In this document: piece after piece, positions 24,745 through 33,456 of the stretch | Layout of the letters: every line of letters starts with the position of its first letter | Numbering within the stretch: the stretch's first letter is position 1 | NCBI GenBank assembly: GCA_035519135.1 | Contig: DATIWX010000038.1 | Coordinates: forward strand, 1-59,096 | Source: VBDM01 sp035519135 | Lineage (GTDB): Bacteria > Pseudomonadota > Gammaproteobacteria > Burkholderiales > SG8-39 | Reading direction: 5' to 3' | DNA: 59,096 nt | Translations under genes and position numbers: made by a program | The notes under the pieces: model-generated | What the model was told of the DNA's origin: nothing | The model's database searches: none | The model's input: the letters and a program-made list of their open reading frames with translations, nothing else

Positions 24745-25787
24745 TCGCGGCCGGCGGAACGGGCGGCCACGTGTTCCCCGGTCTCGCCGTCGCCGACACC
24801 CTGCGCGCGTCCGGATGGCGTGTGGTGTGGCTCGGCGCTGAGTCCGGGATGGAAGCGCCGCTGGTCGCGAGGCACGGCTACGAGATGGCCGCGGTGAAAT
24901 TCTCCGGCGTGCGCGGCAAGGGCTTCCTCGCCTTCCTGCTCCTGCCGCTGAAGCTCCTGCTCGCCTTCTGGCAGAGCGCGCGCGCCATCCTCGCAAGGCG
25001 TCCCGACGTCGTGCTCGGCATGGGCGGCTACATGTCCTTCCCCGGGGGGATGATGGCGGCGCTGTTGGGCAGGCCGCTGGTGATCCACGAGCAGAACTCG
25101 GTGGCGGGGCTCGCCAACCGCGTGCTCGCCGGCGTCGCCGACCGGGTGCTGTGCGCTTTTCCCGGCGCCCTGAAGGGCGCGACTCACACCGGCAATCCGG
25201 TGCGCCCCGAGATCGCGGCGATCGCCCCGCCGGAAACGCGCTACGCGGGACGTTCCGGACCGCTGCGGATCCTGGTCGTCGGCGGAAGCCTCGGGGCCAA
25301 GGCTCTGAACGACGCCATGCCGCGCGCGCTCGCGCTGATTCCGCGCGAGTCCCGCCCGCACATCACCCACCAGTCCGGCGTGCAGCACGCCGCTGCGCTC
25401 AAGGAGGCCTACGCGAGCGCTGGGGTGCAAGCGAGCACGCCCGCTTTCATCGACGATATGGCCGGAGCCTATTCCGCGGCTGACCTCGCCGTGTGCCGCG
25501 CCGGCGCAACCACGGTTGCGGAGCTCGCCGCCGCGGGCCTGCCGAGCGTGCTGATTCCCTTCCCGCACGCGGTGGACGACCACCAGACGACGAACGCACG
25601 CTTCCTCTCGGACGCGGGAGCCGCGGTCCTCGTTCCGCAGCGCGAGCTCACGCCCGAGCGCCTGGCGGAGCTCATCGCCGGTTTCGATCGCAAGCGCCTG
25701 CTCGAAATGGCCGCGCGCGCGCGATCGCTCGGCCGGCCCGAGGCGACCGCGGCCGTTGCGCGGACGTGCATGGAGCTCGCGCCGTGA
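24726..25787 (+). CDS. murG: Lipid II-forming N-acetylglucosaminyltransferase MurG
   Basis: A protein of 353 residues from GTG 24726 (MPRTVMIAAGGTGGHVFPGL); an internal ATG at 24741 would give a protein five residues shorter and still contains the G-G-T-G-G-H loop. Other GT28 marks are GMGGYMSFPGGMMA, IHEQNSVAGLANRVLA, VVGGSLGAKALND and CRAGATTVAELAAAGLPS. It adds GlcNAc to lipid I at the inner face of the membrane. The basic-hydrophobic membrane-contact patch (LLLPLKLLLAFW) is present. Stop overlaps murC (GTGA). Confidence 0.97.
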   Translation: MPRTVMIAAGGTGGHVFPGLAVADTLRASGWRVVWLGAESGMEAPLVARHGYEMAAVKFSGVRGKGFLAFLLLPLKLLLAFWQSARAILARRPDVVLGMGGYMSFPGGMMAALLGRPLVIHEQNSVAGLANRVLAGVADRVLCAFPGALKGATHTGNPVRPEIAAIAPPETRYAGRSGPLRILVVGGSLGAKALNDAMPRALALIPRESRPHITHQSGVQHAAALKEAYASAGVQASTPAFIDDMAGAYSAADLAVCRAGATTVAELAAAGLPSVLIPFPHAVDDHQTTNARFLSDAGAAVLVPQRELTPERLAELIAGFDRKRLLEMAARARSLGRPEATAAVARTCMELAP

Positions 25788-27181
25788 AGCACAAGGTCAA
25801 GCGCATTCACTTTGTAGGCATAGGCGGCTCGGGTATGAGCGGCATCGCCGAGGTGCTCCTCAACCTCGGGTATCAGGTCAGCGGATCCGACCTCGCCGCG
25901 AATGCGGCGACCGATCGCCTCGCGTCGCTCGGAGCGAAGGTCACGCTGGGACACAGCGCCGACAGCGTCGCCTCGGCCGATGCCGTGGTGGTTTCTTCGG
26001 CGGTGGCGGCGAACAACGTCGAAGTGGTCGCGGCGCAGGCGAGGCGCGTTCCGGTGGTGCCGCGCGCACTGATGCTCGCCGAGCTCATGCGGCTCAAGCA
26101 GGGGATCGCTGTCGCGGGAACGCACGGCAAGACCACCACCACCAGCCTGATCGCGAGCGTGCTGGCCGAAGGCGGCCTCGATCCCACTTTCGTCATCGGC
26201 GGCCGTCTCGTCAGCGCCGCGTCCAACGCACGGCTCGGCGCCGGCGAATTCATCGTCGTCGAGGCCGACGAATCGGACGGCTCCTTTCTCCACTTGCAGC
26301 CCGTGGTGGCGGTCGTCACCAACATCGACGCCGACCACATGGAAACCTACCAGCACGACCTGACGCGATTGAAGCGCGCCTTCATCGGCTTCCTGCAGAA
26401 CCTGCCCTTCTACGGAAGCGCGATCCTTTGCGCGGACGACGCCGGCGTCCGCGAGATCATGCCCGCGATCGCCAAGCCCATCGTCACCTACGGCCTGCGC
26501 GAGGATGCAATGGTACGGGGCGTCGACCTCGCAGCCGGCGAGCGCATGCGCTTCAAGGCGATCCGCGAGGGCGCGCCCGCCCTCGAGATCACCCTGAACC
26601 TTCCCGGACGGCACAACGTCCAGAACGCCCTCGCGGCGATCGCGGTTGCCACCGAGCTCGGCATCCCCGACGCGGCGATTCGCAAGGCTCTTGCCGAGTT
26701 CCGGGGCGTAGGCCGCCGCTTCCAGCGCTACGGCGAGGTGCCGCTCGCGCCGAACGGCAAGGCCCAGGGGAGCTTCACCCTGATCGACGATTACGGGCAT
26801 CACCCCGCCGAGATGCGGGCGACCCTGGATGCCGCACGCGGCGCGTTCCCGGGCCGGCGCATCGTGCTCGCGTTTCAGCCCCATCGCTATACCCGCACCC
26901 GGGATCTCTTCGAGGACTTCGTGAAGGCGCTGTCGGCTGTAGACGCGCTGCTTCTCGCCGACGTCTATCCCGCGGGCGAGGCGCCGATCGTCGCGGCCGA
27001 CGGACGCTCGCTCGCGCGGGCGATCCGCGTGGCGGGAAAGGTCGAGCCGGTGTTCGTCGAAAAGATCGCCGACATGCCCGAGGCGATACGCAAGCTGGCT
27101 CGCCCGGGCGACGTCGTCCTCACCATGGGCGCCGGGTCGATTGGAAGCGTGCCTGCCGCGCTCCTCAAGGGTGGCAGATGA
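25784..27181 (+). CDS. murC: UDP-MurNAc:L-alanine ligase MurC
   Basis: A protein of 465 residues with a GTG start overlapping the murG stop. The N-terminus RIHFVGIGGSGMSGIAEVL is the MurC-specific Rossmann loop; the ATP loop is AVAGTHGKTTTTSLIA. EADESDGSFLHLQP, NIDADHMETY and DDYGHHPAEMRATL complete the Mur-ligase signatures, and FQPHRYTRTRDL is typical of MurC. It charges UDP-MurNAc with L-Ala, the first stem-peptide step. ATG of murB overlaps its stop. Confidence 0.97.
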   Translation: MKHKVKRIHFVGIGGSGMSGIAEVLLNLGYQVSGSDLAANAATDRLASLGAKVTLGHSADSVASADAVVVSSAVAANNVEVVAAQARRVPVVPRALMLAELMRLKQGIAVAGTHGKTTTTSLIASVLAEGGLDPTFVIGGRLVSAASNARLGAGEFIVVEADESDGSFLHLQPVVAVVTNIDADHMETYQHDLTRLKRAFIGFLQNLPFYGSAILCADDAGVREIMPAIAKPIVTYGLREDAMVRGVDLAAGERMRFKAIREGAPALEITLNLPGRHNVQNALAAIAVATELGIPDAAIRKALAEFRGVGRRFQRYGEVPLAPNGKAQGSFTLIDDYGHHPAEMRATLDAARGAFPGRRIVLAFQPHRYTRTRDLFEDFVKALSAVDALLLADVYPAGEAPIVAADGRSLARAIRVAGKVEPVFVEKIADMPEAIRKLARPGDVVLTMGAGSIGSVPAALLKGGR

Positions 27182-28104
27182 ACATGGCCGAACCGATCGC
27201 CAAGCCCGCCGCCGCCCTGCGCGGCATCCTGCGGTTGAACGAACCGATGGCGAGGCACGTGACTTGGCGTAGCGGGGGGATCGCCGCGCGCGCCTACTCA
27301 CCCGCGGATTCCGCGGATCTGGCCGCGTTCCTCGCGACGCTTCCCGCGCGGGAGCCGGTGTACTTCGTCGGCTTGGGAAGCAATCTGCTGGTGCGTGACG
27401 GCGGCTACCGCGGCACCGTGATCCTGATGCACAAGTCGGGCGGGGCGATGCGCGTCGAAGGTGATCTGATTTTCGCCGAGGCCGGTACCGCTGCGCCCAA
27501 GGTGGCGCGGTTCGCGGCAATGCACGGACACGAAGGCGCGGAGTTCCTCGCGGGCATCCCCGGCACCGTCGGCGGCGCGCTGGCGATGAACGCCGGCTGC
27601 TATGGATCGGAGACCTGGGACGTCGTTGCCAAGGTCCTGACGATTTCGCGCGCGGGCAAGCTCATCGAGCGCAAGACCGACGAGTTCGAGATCGGCTATC
27701 GACGTGCGGAATTGCGCGGAGCCAAGCTCGGCGAAGACGAGTGGTTCGGCGCCGCCTGGTTCCGTTTCCCTCCCGGGGACGAGAAGCAAGCCCGGCGGCG
27801 CATCAAGGAGCTGCTCGCGCGCCGGCTCGCGACGCAGCCGCTCGAGCTGCCCAACGCCGGCTCGGTGTTCCGCAATCCTTCCGGTGATCACGCGGCGCGC
27901 CTGATCGAGGCGAGCGGCCTCAAGGGCCGCGAAATCGGCGGCGCGCGCATCTCCGAGAAGCATGCGAATTTCATCGTCAATCCGAAAGGCAAGGCGCGCG
28001 CCTCGGACATCGAAGGGCTGATCGGGCTTGCGCGCGACACGGTGAGACAGCGGTTCGGCGTCGAACTGGTGCCCGAAGTGAAAATCATCGGGGACGCCGC
28101 ATGA
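27178..28104 (+). CDS. murB: UDP-N-acetylenolpyruvoylglucosamine reductase MurB
   Basis: A protein of 308 residues. It has the FAD-binding segments GLGSNLLVRDGGYRG and FLAGIPGTVGGALAMNAGCYG, then YRRAELRG (catalytic Tyr/Arg region) and ELPNAGSVFRNPSGDHAARL carrying the proton-donor Ser, ending HANFIVNPKGKARASDIE. It lacks the extra Tyr loop of E. coli-type MurB as far as seen, fitting the shorter class. It reduces enolpyruvyl-UDP-GlcNAc with NADPH. Start ATG overlaps the murC stop, and its own stop overlaps ddl as ATGA. Confidence 0.96.
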   Translation: MNMAEPIAKPAAALRGILRLNEPMARHVTWRSGGIAARAYSPADSADLAAFLATLPAREPVYFVGLGSNLLVRDGGYRGTVILMHKSGGAMRVEGDLIFAEAGTAAPKVARFAAMHGHEGAEFLAGIPGTVGGALAMNAGCYGSETWDVVAKVLTISRAGKLIERKTDEFEIGYRRAELRGAKLGEDEWFGAAWFRFPPGDEKQARRRIKELLARRLATQPLELPNAGSVFRNPSGDHAARLIEASGLKGREIGGARISEKHANFIVNPKGKARASDIEGLIGLARDTVRQRFGVELVPEVKIIGDAA

Positions 28105-29039
28105 GCCCGCGCGACTTCGGCAAGGTGGCGGTACTCATGGGTGGACGTTCCGCCGAGCGGGCCGTTTCGCTCAAGAGCGGCGAGCGGGTGCTCGCCGCGC
28201 TGAAAGCCAAGGGGGTGAACGCGCATGCCTTCGATCCGAAGGAGCGCGGAATCGGGGCGCTCGTCGAGGAGCGATTCGATCGCGCCTTCGTCATCCTGCA
28301 CGGCCGCTGGGGCGAGGACGGCACGATCCAGGGCGCGCTCGAGCTGCTCGGTATCCCCTACACGGGGTCGGGCGTGCTCGCGAGCGCTCTCGCGATGGAC
28401 AAGTGGCACGCGAAGCTCGTGTGGCAGTCGTGCGGCATCCCGACCCCGCGCTCCGAACTTCTCGCGCGCGGCAGCGACATGCAGGGCGTCGCCACGCGGC
28501 TCGGCCTGCCGCTGATGGTGAAGCCCGCCAACGAGGGCTCCTCGATCGGCATGACCAAGGTGAAGAACGCGAGCGAGCTTCCCGAGGCGTATGCCCTCGC
28601 CGCCAACTACGACGGCGTGGTGATCGCCGAGACCTTCGTTGAAGGCGTCGAGCTGACGGCGGGAATACTGGGGAACAAGCCGCTGCCGCTCATCAAGCTG
28701 GAGACGCCGCGGGAGTTCTACGACTACGAGGCGAAATACCAGGCGGACGACACGCGCTATCTCATTCCTTGCGGACTGCCGCCCGACGCCGAGCGCATCG
28801 TCCAGGACGAGGCCTTGTTCGCGTTCGAAGCTCTGGGCTGCAGCGGCTGGGGGCGCGTCGACCTGATGCTGGACCGCTCGGGCAAGCCCTACTTCCTCGA
28901 AGTGAATACCTCGCCGGGGATGACCGACCACTCGCTGGTGCCCATGGCCGCGCGCCATGCCGGGCTCTCGTTCGAGGACCTGTGCCTGCGCATTCTCGAA
29001 TCGGCGCGGCTCGAGAAGGGAGGCGACCGTGTGGGATAA
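28101..29039 (+). CDS. ddl: D-alanine-D-alanine ligase
   Basis: A protein of 312 residues of the DdlB type found in dcw clusters. Marks are MGGRSAERAVSLKSGERVL with the first-D-Ala Glu/Ser region, ILHGRWGEDGTIQGALELLG, GIPYTGSGVLASALAMDK, PLMVKPANEGSSIGM (ATP-grasp loop) and FLEVNTSPGMTDHSLVP (metal ligands). REFYDYEAKY carries the omega-loop Tyr expected for D-Ala rather than D-Lac/D-Ser use. HGR-W-GEDG has Trp where E. coli has Gly; bulky residues here are, from memory, common in betaproteobacterial Ddl. It overlaps ftsQ by 11 bases. Confidence 0.96.
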   Translation: MSPRDFGKVAVLMGGRSAERAVSLKSGERVLAALKAKGVNAHAFDPKERGIGALVEERFDRAFVILHGRWGEDGTIQGALELLGIPYTGSGVLASALAMDKWHAKLVWQSCGIPTPRSELLARGSDMQGVATRLGLPLMVKPANEGSSIGMTKVKNASELPEAYALAANYDGVVIAETFVEGVELTAGILGNKPLPLIKLETPREFYDYEAKYQADDTRYLIPCGLPPDAERIVQDEALFAFEALGCSGWGRVDLMLDRSGKPYFLEVNTSPGMTDHSLVPMAARHAGLSFEDLCLRILESARLEKGGDRVG

Positions 29040-29799
29040 CCCGCGCCTGGCCAACGCCGCCGCGGGCGTGCTCTGTGTCCTCGCTCTGGTTCTCCTCGCA
29101 TACGCCGGCGGACGCGTCCTCCTCGAGTCACCGGCCTTTCTGCTCAAGACGATCGTCGTCGAGGGAGGCCTCGAGCGCGTCGAGCGCCGCGAAATCATCG
29201 GCGCCCTTCAGGGACGCCTGAGGGGCACGTTCTTCACGGTGGATCTGGAAGAGGTGCGATCTCTGTTCGAGGGCATTCCCTGGGTGCGCAGAGCCGAACT
29301 GCGGCGCAGATGGCCCGACTGTCTCGAGGTGCGCATCGAGGAGCAGGTCGCGCTGGGGCGCTGGGGCCAGGGCAAGAAGACGCAACTGGTCAACATGCAG
29401 GGCGAGCTGTTCCGCGGACAGAGCGACGAGTCGCTTCCGGTTCTCGCCGGACCTGCGGGTGCCGAGGGCGATGTCGCGCGCCGCTATCTCGCGTTCCGGG
29501 ACTTGCTCGCTCCGCTCGCCCTCGAGCCCAGGCAGGTGCTCCTCTCATCGCGCATGGCCTGGCAGCTGAAGCTCTCCAACGGCCTGACGGTCCAGCTCGG
29601 ACGCGACTCCGACAGGGACCGCGTCGAGGAGCGGCTTGCGCGCTTCGTGTCGGCGTTCCCGCAAACGCTGGCCCAGTCGCGGCAGCGCCTCGACTACGTC
29701 GACCTGCGCTACCCCAACGGATTCGCCTTGCGCGTAACCGAGCGGGCCACGGATACGCGCAGGCCCGAGCCCCTCAAGCCGCAGCACAGGCGAGCCTGA
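29029..29799 (+). CDS. ftsQ: Cell division protein FtsQ
   Basis: A protein of 256 residues from a GTG (MWDNPRLANAAAG, a start seen in many betaproteobacterial FtsQ proteins) with GAAGGGAGG upstream. One membrane helix (VLCVLALVLLAYAGGRVLL) is followed by a periplasmic POTRA domain (LKTIVVEGGLERVERREI through VRIEEQVALGRW) and the beta domain that binds FtsB. It bridges early and late divisome proteins. The C-terminal tail is basic and proline-rich. It ends one base before ftsA. Confidence 0.95.
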   Translation: MWDNPRLANAAAGVLCVLALVLLAYAGGRVLLESPAFLLKTIVVEGGLERVERREIIGALQGRLRGTFFTVDLEEVRSLFEGIPWVRRAELRRRWPDCLEVRIEEQVALGRWGQGKKTQLVNMQGELFRGQSDESLPVLAGPAGAEGDVARRYLAFRDLLAPLALEPRQVLLSSRMAWQLKLSNGLTVQLGRDSDRDRVEERLARFVSAFPQTLAQSRQRLDYVDLRYPNGFALRVTERATDTRRPEPLKPQHRRA

Positions 29800-29800
29800 C

Positions 29801-31030
29801 ATGGCGAGGGAAAACAAGAATCTCATCGTCGCCCTGGATATCGGCACGTCCAAGGTGGTGGCGATCGTGGCCGAGCTCTTCCCCGACGGGCGCATGGACA
29901 TCGTCGGCATGGGCGGGCACGAGTCCAAGGGCCTCAAGAAGGGCGTGGTCGTGAACATCGAGTCGACCGTGAACGCGATCCAGCGCACCCTCGAGGAAGC
30001 CGAGCTGATGGCCGACTGCAAGATCGAGCGCGTGTTCACCGGGATCGCCGGGAGCCACATCAAGAGCTTCAACTCCACCGGGATGGTGGCCATCAAGGAC
30101 AAGGAGGTCACCCAGACCGACGTCGAACGCGCGATCGAAACGGCCCGCGCGATGCCGATTCCGACCGATCAGCAGGTGCTGCACATCCTCACCCAGGAAT
30201 TCATCATCGACGGGCAGGACGGGGTGCGCGAGCCGCTCGGGATGAGCGGTGTGCGCCTCGAGGTGAAGGTGCACATCGTCACCGGCGCCGTGTCGGCCGC
30301 GCAGAACATCGTCAAGTGCGTGCGCCGCTGCGGCCTGGAGGTCAACGACCTGATCCTGCAGCCGCTCGCCTCCTCGCTCGCGGTCCTGACCGAGGACGAG
30401 AAGGAGCTGGGCGTGTGCCTGGTCGACATCGGAGGCGGCACCAGCGACATCGCGGTATTCCGCGAAGGCGCGATCCGCCACACCGCTGTGGTTCCGATCG
30501 CCGGGGACCAGATCACCAACGACATCGCCATGGCGCTGCGCACGCCCACCGCCGAGGCCGAGGAGCTCAAGGTGCGTCACGGCTGTGCGCTGAGGCAGCT
30601 CGCCGAGGCCGGACAGATGATCGAGGTGGCCGGCGTGGGCGACAGGCCGCCGCGGATGCTCTCGCGCCAGACGCTCGCCGAAGTCATCGAGCCGCGCGTC
30701 GAGGAGCTCTACTCCCTCATTCAGCAGGTGCTGCGCGATTCGGGCTACGAGGAACTGCTGTCCTCGGGAATCGTGCTCACGGGAGGCTCGGCGGTGATGC
30801 AGGGCATGGCCGAGCTCGGCGAGGAGATCTTCCACATGCCGGTGCGGCTCGGCATCCCGCGCTACAGCGGCTCGCTCGCGGACGTGATCCGCAGCCCGCG
30901 CTACGCCACCGCTGTGGGATTGCTGCTCGAGGGCGTGGTGCAGACCCAGCGCGGATTGACCGCGCGCCAGGGCGGATCGCTGCGGCAGGTCGGAAGGAGG
31001 ATGCGCGAATGGTTCCAGCGGAATTTTTAG
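29801..31030 (+). CDS. ftsA: Cell division protein FtsA
   Basis: A protein of 409 residues of the actin fold. The phosphate-1 loop is VALDIGTSKVVAIVAE, phosphate-2 VCLVDIGGGTSDIAVF, and the adenosine loop SSGIVLTGGSAVMQGM. The 1C domain is present between them. The C-terminal RRMREWFQRNF is the amphipathic membrane-targeting helix. It polymerises under the membrane and anchors FtsZ. Start ATG directly follows ftsQ. Nothing unusual in key residues. Confidence 0.97.
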   Translation: MARENKNLIVALDIGTSKVVAIVAELFPDGRMDIVGMGGHESKGLKKGVVVNIESTVNAIQRTLEEAELMADCKIERVFTGIAGSHIKSFNSTGMVAIKDKEVTQTDVERAIETARAMPIPTDQQVLHILTQEFIIDGQDGVREPLGMSGVRLEVKVHIVTGAVSAAQNIVKCVRRCGLEVNDLILQPLASSLAVLTEDEKELGVCLVDIGGGTSDIAVFREGAIRHTAVVPIAGDQITNDIAMALRTPTAEAEELKVRHGCALRQLAEAGQMIEVAGVGDRPPRMLSRQTLAEVIEPRVEELYSLIQQVLRDSGYEELLSSGIVLTGGSAVMQGMAELGEEIFHMPVRLGIPRYSGSLADVIRSPRYATAVGLLLEGVVQTQRGLTARQGGSLRQVGRRMREWFQRNF

Positions 31031-31078
31031 AGGCGTTTGCAGGCAGGTGTTTTTCACTTCACCCGGAAGGAGGTCAGC

Positions 31079-32230
31079 ATGTTTGAAGTCGTCGAAAACG
31101 CATTGAGCGGCACCGTGATCAAGGTGATCGGTGTCGGCGGCGCCGGAGGCAACGCCGTCGATCACATGATCCGGAACGGCGTGTCGGGCGTCGAGTTCGT
31201 CACCGCCAATACCGACGCGCAGGCGCTGTCGCGCACCCTGGCCAAGAACCAGATCCAGCTGGGGGCGACAGGGTTGGGGGCGGGGGCGAAGCCCGAGGCC
31301 GGCCGCGCCGCGGCGCTCGAGGCTCGCGACCAGATCGCCGAGGCGCTGCGTGGCTCGCACATGGCTTTCATCACCGCGGGGATGGGCGGCGGCACGGGGA
31401 CCGGCGCGGCCCCCGTTGTCGCGGAGGTCGCCAAGGAGATGGGCATCCTCACCGTTGCCGTGGTGACCAAGCCGTTTTCGTTCGAGGGTGTGCGGCGCCT
31501 GCAGTCTGCCGAGCTGGGCATAGAGGAACTGTCCCAGCACGTCGACTCGGTCATCGTCATTCTCAACGAGAAGCTCGAGGAAGTCCTGGGCGACGATGTA
31601 TCGATGGAGGAGGCCTTCTCCGCCGCTGACAGCGTGCTGAAGAACGCCGTCGCCGGAATCTCCGAGATCATCAACGTTCCGGGCCTCATCAATGTCGACT
31701 TCCAGGACGTGCGCACCGTGATGGCGGAGCAGGGGATGGCGATGATGGGCTCCGCCGCTTCCTCCGGCGTCGACCGGGCGCGCATCGCCGCGGAACAGGC
31801 GGTCGCGTGCCCGCTCCTCGAAGGCGTCAATCTCTCGGGGGCACGGGGCGTGGTGGTCAACATCACGGCGAACAAGTCGAGCCTCAAGCTGCGCGAGACC
31901 AAGGAGGTGATGAACACCATTCGCGGCTTCGCTGCAGACGACGCGACCATCATCTTCGGCGCGGTATACGACGACCCCATCGGCGAGGAGCTGCGCGTGA
32001 CGGTGATCGCGACCGGCCTGGGCCAGCCGCAGGTCGCGCGCCAGGTCAAGCCCAAGCTGGTGCAGAAGACCGGCACCGACAACATGCCGGTCGGCGGGGT
32101 GGACTATCGCGTGCTCGACGAAATGCCCGCCGTGATCCGCAAGAACCGCGCTTCCACGATCGAGGCGCTGCAGGCGAACGGCGTCGACAAGTACGACATT
32201 CCCGCATTTCTTCGCAAGCAAGCCGACTAA
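31079..32230 (+). CDS. ftsZ: Cell division GTPase FtsZ
   Basis: A protein of 383 residues. GGAAGGAGG sits ideally before the ATG. VIGVGGAGGNAVDHMI opens the GTPase domain. The tubulin signature GGGTGTG is at residues 103-109, and the synergy loop NVDFQDVRTVM supplies the catalytic Asp. A short variable linker is followed by the conserved C-terminal peptide KYDIPAFLRKQAD that binds FtsA, ZipA and ZapD-type partners (zapD is at 41209-41952). It forms the Z-ring. The linker is only about 50 residues long. Confidence 0.98.
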   Translation: MFEVVENALSGTVIKVIGVGGAGGNAVDHMIRNGVSGVEFVTANTDAQALSRTLAKNQIQLGATGLGAGAKPEAGRAAALEARDQIAEALRGSHMAFITAGMGGGTGTGAAPVVAEVAKEMGILTVAVVTKPFSFEGVRRLQSAELGIEELSQHVDSVIVILNEKLEEVLGDDVSMEEAFSAADSVLKNAVAGISEIINVPGLINVDFQDVRTVMAEQGMAMMGSAASSGVDRARIAAEQAVACPLLEGVNLSGARGVVVNITANKSSLKLRETKEVMNTIRGFAADDATIIFGAVYDDPIGEELRVTVIATGLGQPQVARQVKPKLVQKTGTDNMPVGGVDYRVLDEMPAVIRKNRASTIEALQANGVDKYDIPAFLRKQAD

Positions 32231-32240
32231 GGGAGACACC

Positions 32241-32393
32241 ATGAGCACAGCAAAACGCATTGGCATGCCCCGCTATCTGCGCAAGCCCGTGATTGCGCGT
32301 ACCCCTACGGTCCGGCTCGCCGTGCGGCCCGCTCCGGTCCTGATCCGGACCGTAGCGTTTGTGCCGGCCTACCTGCGCAAGCGCGCGCACTGA
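32241..32393 (+). CDS. Small, highly basic 50-residue protein between ftsZ and lpxC
   Basis: Not recognised. An ATG with GGGAGACACC upstream, 10 bases after the ftsZ stop, opens a frame MSTAKRIGMPRYLRKPVIAR continuing to a TGA at 32391. It has nine Arg, three Lys and no Asp or Glu. The motif P-x-Y-L-R-K occurs twice (residues 10-15 and 42-47), and the middle is alternating hydrophobic/Arg (VRLAVRPAPVLIRTV). The mRNA contains an 11-bp perfect stem inside the gene. Position suggests co-transcription with ftsZ. It could bind nucleic acid, membrane or a divisome partner; no function is claimed. Confidence 0.6.
   Translation: MSTAKRIGMPRYLRKPVIARTPTVRLAVRPAPVLIRTVAFVPAYLRKRAH
32305..32355 (+). 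repeat. 11-bp perfect inverted repeat inside the small basic gene
   Basis: CTACGGTCCGG (32305-32315) and CCGGACCGTAG (32345-32355) are exact reverse complements with 29 bases between. The repeat lies wholly within the coding frame of the 50-residue protein and could form an RNA hairpin after ftsZ. Confidence 0.75.
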
Positions 32394-32413
32394 GAGGCCG
32401 GCGTGCATAGTGC

Positions 32414-32447
32414 CCGCCTCACCGGAAATTCCGGGCCGGTGAGGCGG
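32414..32447 (+). terminator. Strong hairpin between the ftsZ operon and lpxC
   Basis: CCGCCTCACCGG (32414-32425) pairs perfectly with CCGGTGAGGCGG (32436-32447) around a 10-base loop. TGTTCTGTGCT follows, which is only moderately T-rich, so this is a probable but imperfect intrinsic terminator of the dcw transcript. lpxC begins about 40 bases downstream. Confidence 0.6.
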
Positions 32448-32488
32448 TGTTCTGTGCTAAAATTCCATGCTTTCAATCGGATGCGGCG

Positions 32489-33427
32489 ATGGTTGCCGCG
32501 GCGACGCAAGTGTTCAAGCAGCGCACCCTCAAGTCCCTGATCCGCGCCACCGGCGTCGGCCTGCATACCGGCGAGAAGGTGGCCATGACCCTGCGTCCGG
32601 CCGCGCCGGACACAGGGATCGTTTTCCGGCGCATCGATCTCGCCACGCCGGTCGATATCGCCGCCGATGCCTTTAAGGTCACCGACACGCGGCTGTGCAG
32701 CGCGCTCGAGGCCAACGGCGCCAAAGTGGCGACCGTCGAGCACCTGATGTCGGCGTTCGCAGGCCTGGGGGTCGACAACGCCTACGTCGATCTCACCGGT
32801 TCCGAAGTGCCAATCATGGACGGCAGCGCGGCGCCGTTCGTGTTCTTGATCCAGTCGGCGGGGATCGAGCAGCAGCCCGCGCCCAAGCGCTTCATCCGCA
32901 TCAAAAGCCCCATCGAGGTGAAGGACGGCGACAAGTGGGCGCGCTTCGAGCCTTTCGAGGGATTCAAGCTGTCGTTCTCGATCGAGTTCGATCACCCCGC
33001 GTTCGAGCACTCGGCGCAGACCGCGCAGGTCGACTTCGCCGACACCTCTTATGTCAAGGAGGTCGCGCGGGCGCGCACCTTCGGATTCATCCAGGAGGTC
33101 GAGGCGCTGCGTGATTCGGGGCTCGCTCGCGGCGGGAGCCTGGACAACGCGATCGTCGTCGACGAGTACCGCATACTGAACGCCGAGGGGCTCCGCTACA
33201 GCGATGAGTTCGTCAAGCACAAGCTGCTTGATGCGATCGGCGATCTCTATCTGATCGGGCATCCACTGATCGGTTTCTTCTCGGCTCACAAGTCGGGCCA
33301 TGCCCTGAACAATCGTCTGGCGCGGGCGGCGCTCGCGGCCAAGGACTCCTGGGAATGGGCGACCTTCGAGCGGGAAGAGGACGCTCCGGCCGCGCTGGCC
33401 CGGCTGTTCGCGCTGCCCGTCGGCTGA
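32489..33427 (+). CDS. lpxC: UDP-3-O-acyl-N-acetylglucosamine deacetylase LpxC
   Basis: About 312 residues. Two starts fit: ATG 32489 and GTG 32510. The latter gives MFKQRTLKSLIRATGVGLHT, the usual family N-terminus, but neither has a clear Shine-Dalgarno. Zinc ligands are visible as His in VEHLMSAFAGLG and the H-K-x-L-D set in FVKHKLLDAIGDLYLIG; the catalytic His is in SAHKSGHALNN. SEVPIMDGSAAPFVFLI is also conserved. It performs the committed step of lipid A synthesis, so the organism has an outer membrane with LPS. Confidence 0.96.
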   Translation: MVAAATQVFKQRTLKSLIRATGVGLHTGEKVAMTLRPAAPDTGIVFRRIDLATPVDIAADAFKVTDTRLCSALEANGAKVATVEHLMSAFAGLGVDNAYVDLTGSEVPIMDGSAAPFVFLIQSAGIEQQPAPKRFIRIKSPIEVKDGDKWARFEPFEGFKLSFSIEFDHPAFEHSAQTAQVDFADTSYVKEVARARTFGFIQEVEALRDSGLARGGSLDNAIVVDEYRILNAEGLRYSDEFVKHKLLDAIGDLYLIGHPLIGFFSAHKSGHALNNRLARAALAAKDSWEWATFEREEDAPAALARLFALPVG

Positions 33428-33456
33428 CGCCGGCCTAGACCGGCTCGCCGGGCCCC

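Noticed and set aside
29774..32266. 830-codon open frame on the minus strand opposite ftsA and ftsZ
   Set aside because: It mirrors the high-GC codon bias of ftsA/ftsZ, has low-complexity Arg/His/Leu-rich sequence with no motif and no ribosome site.
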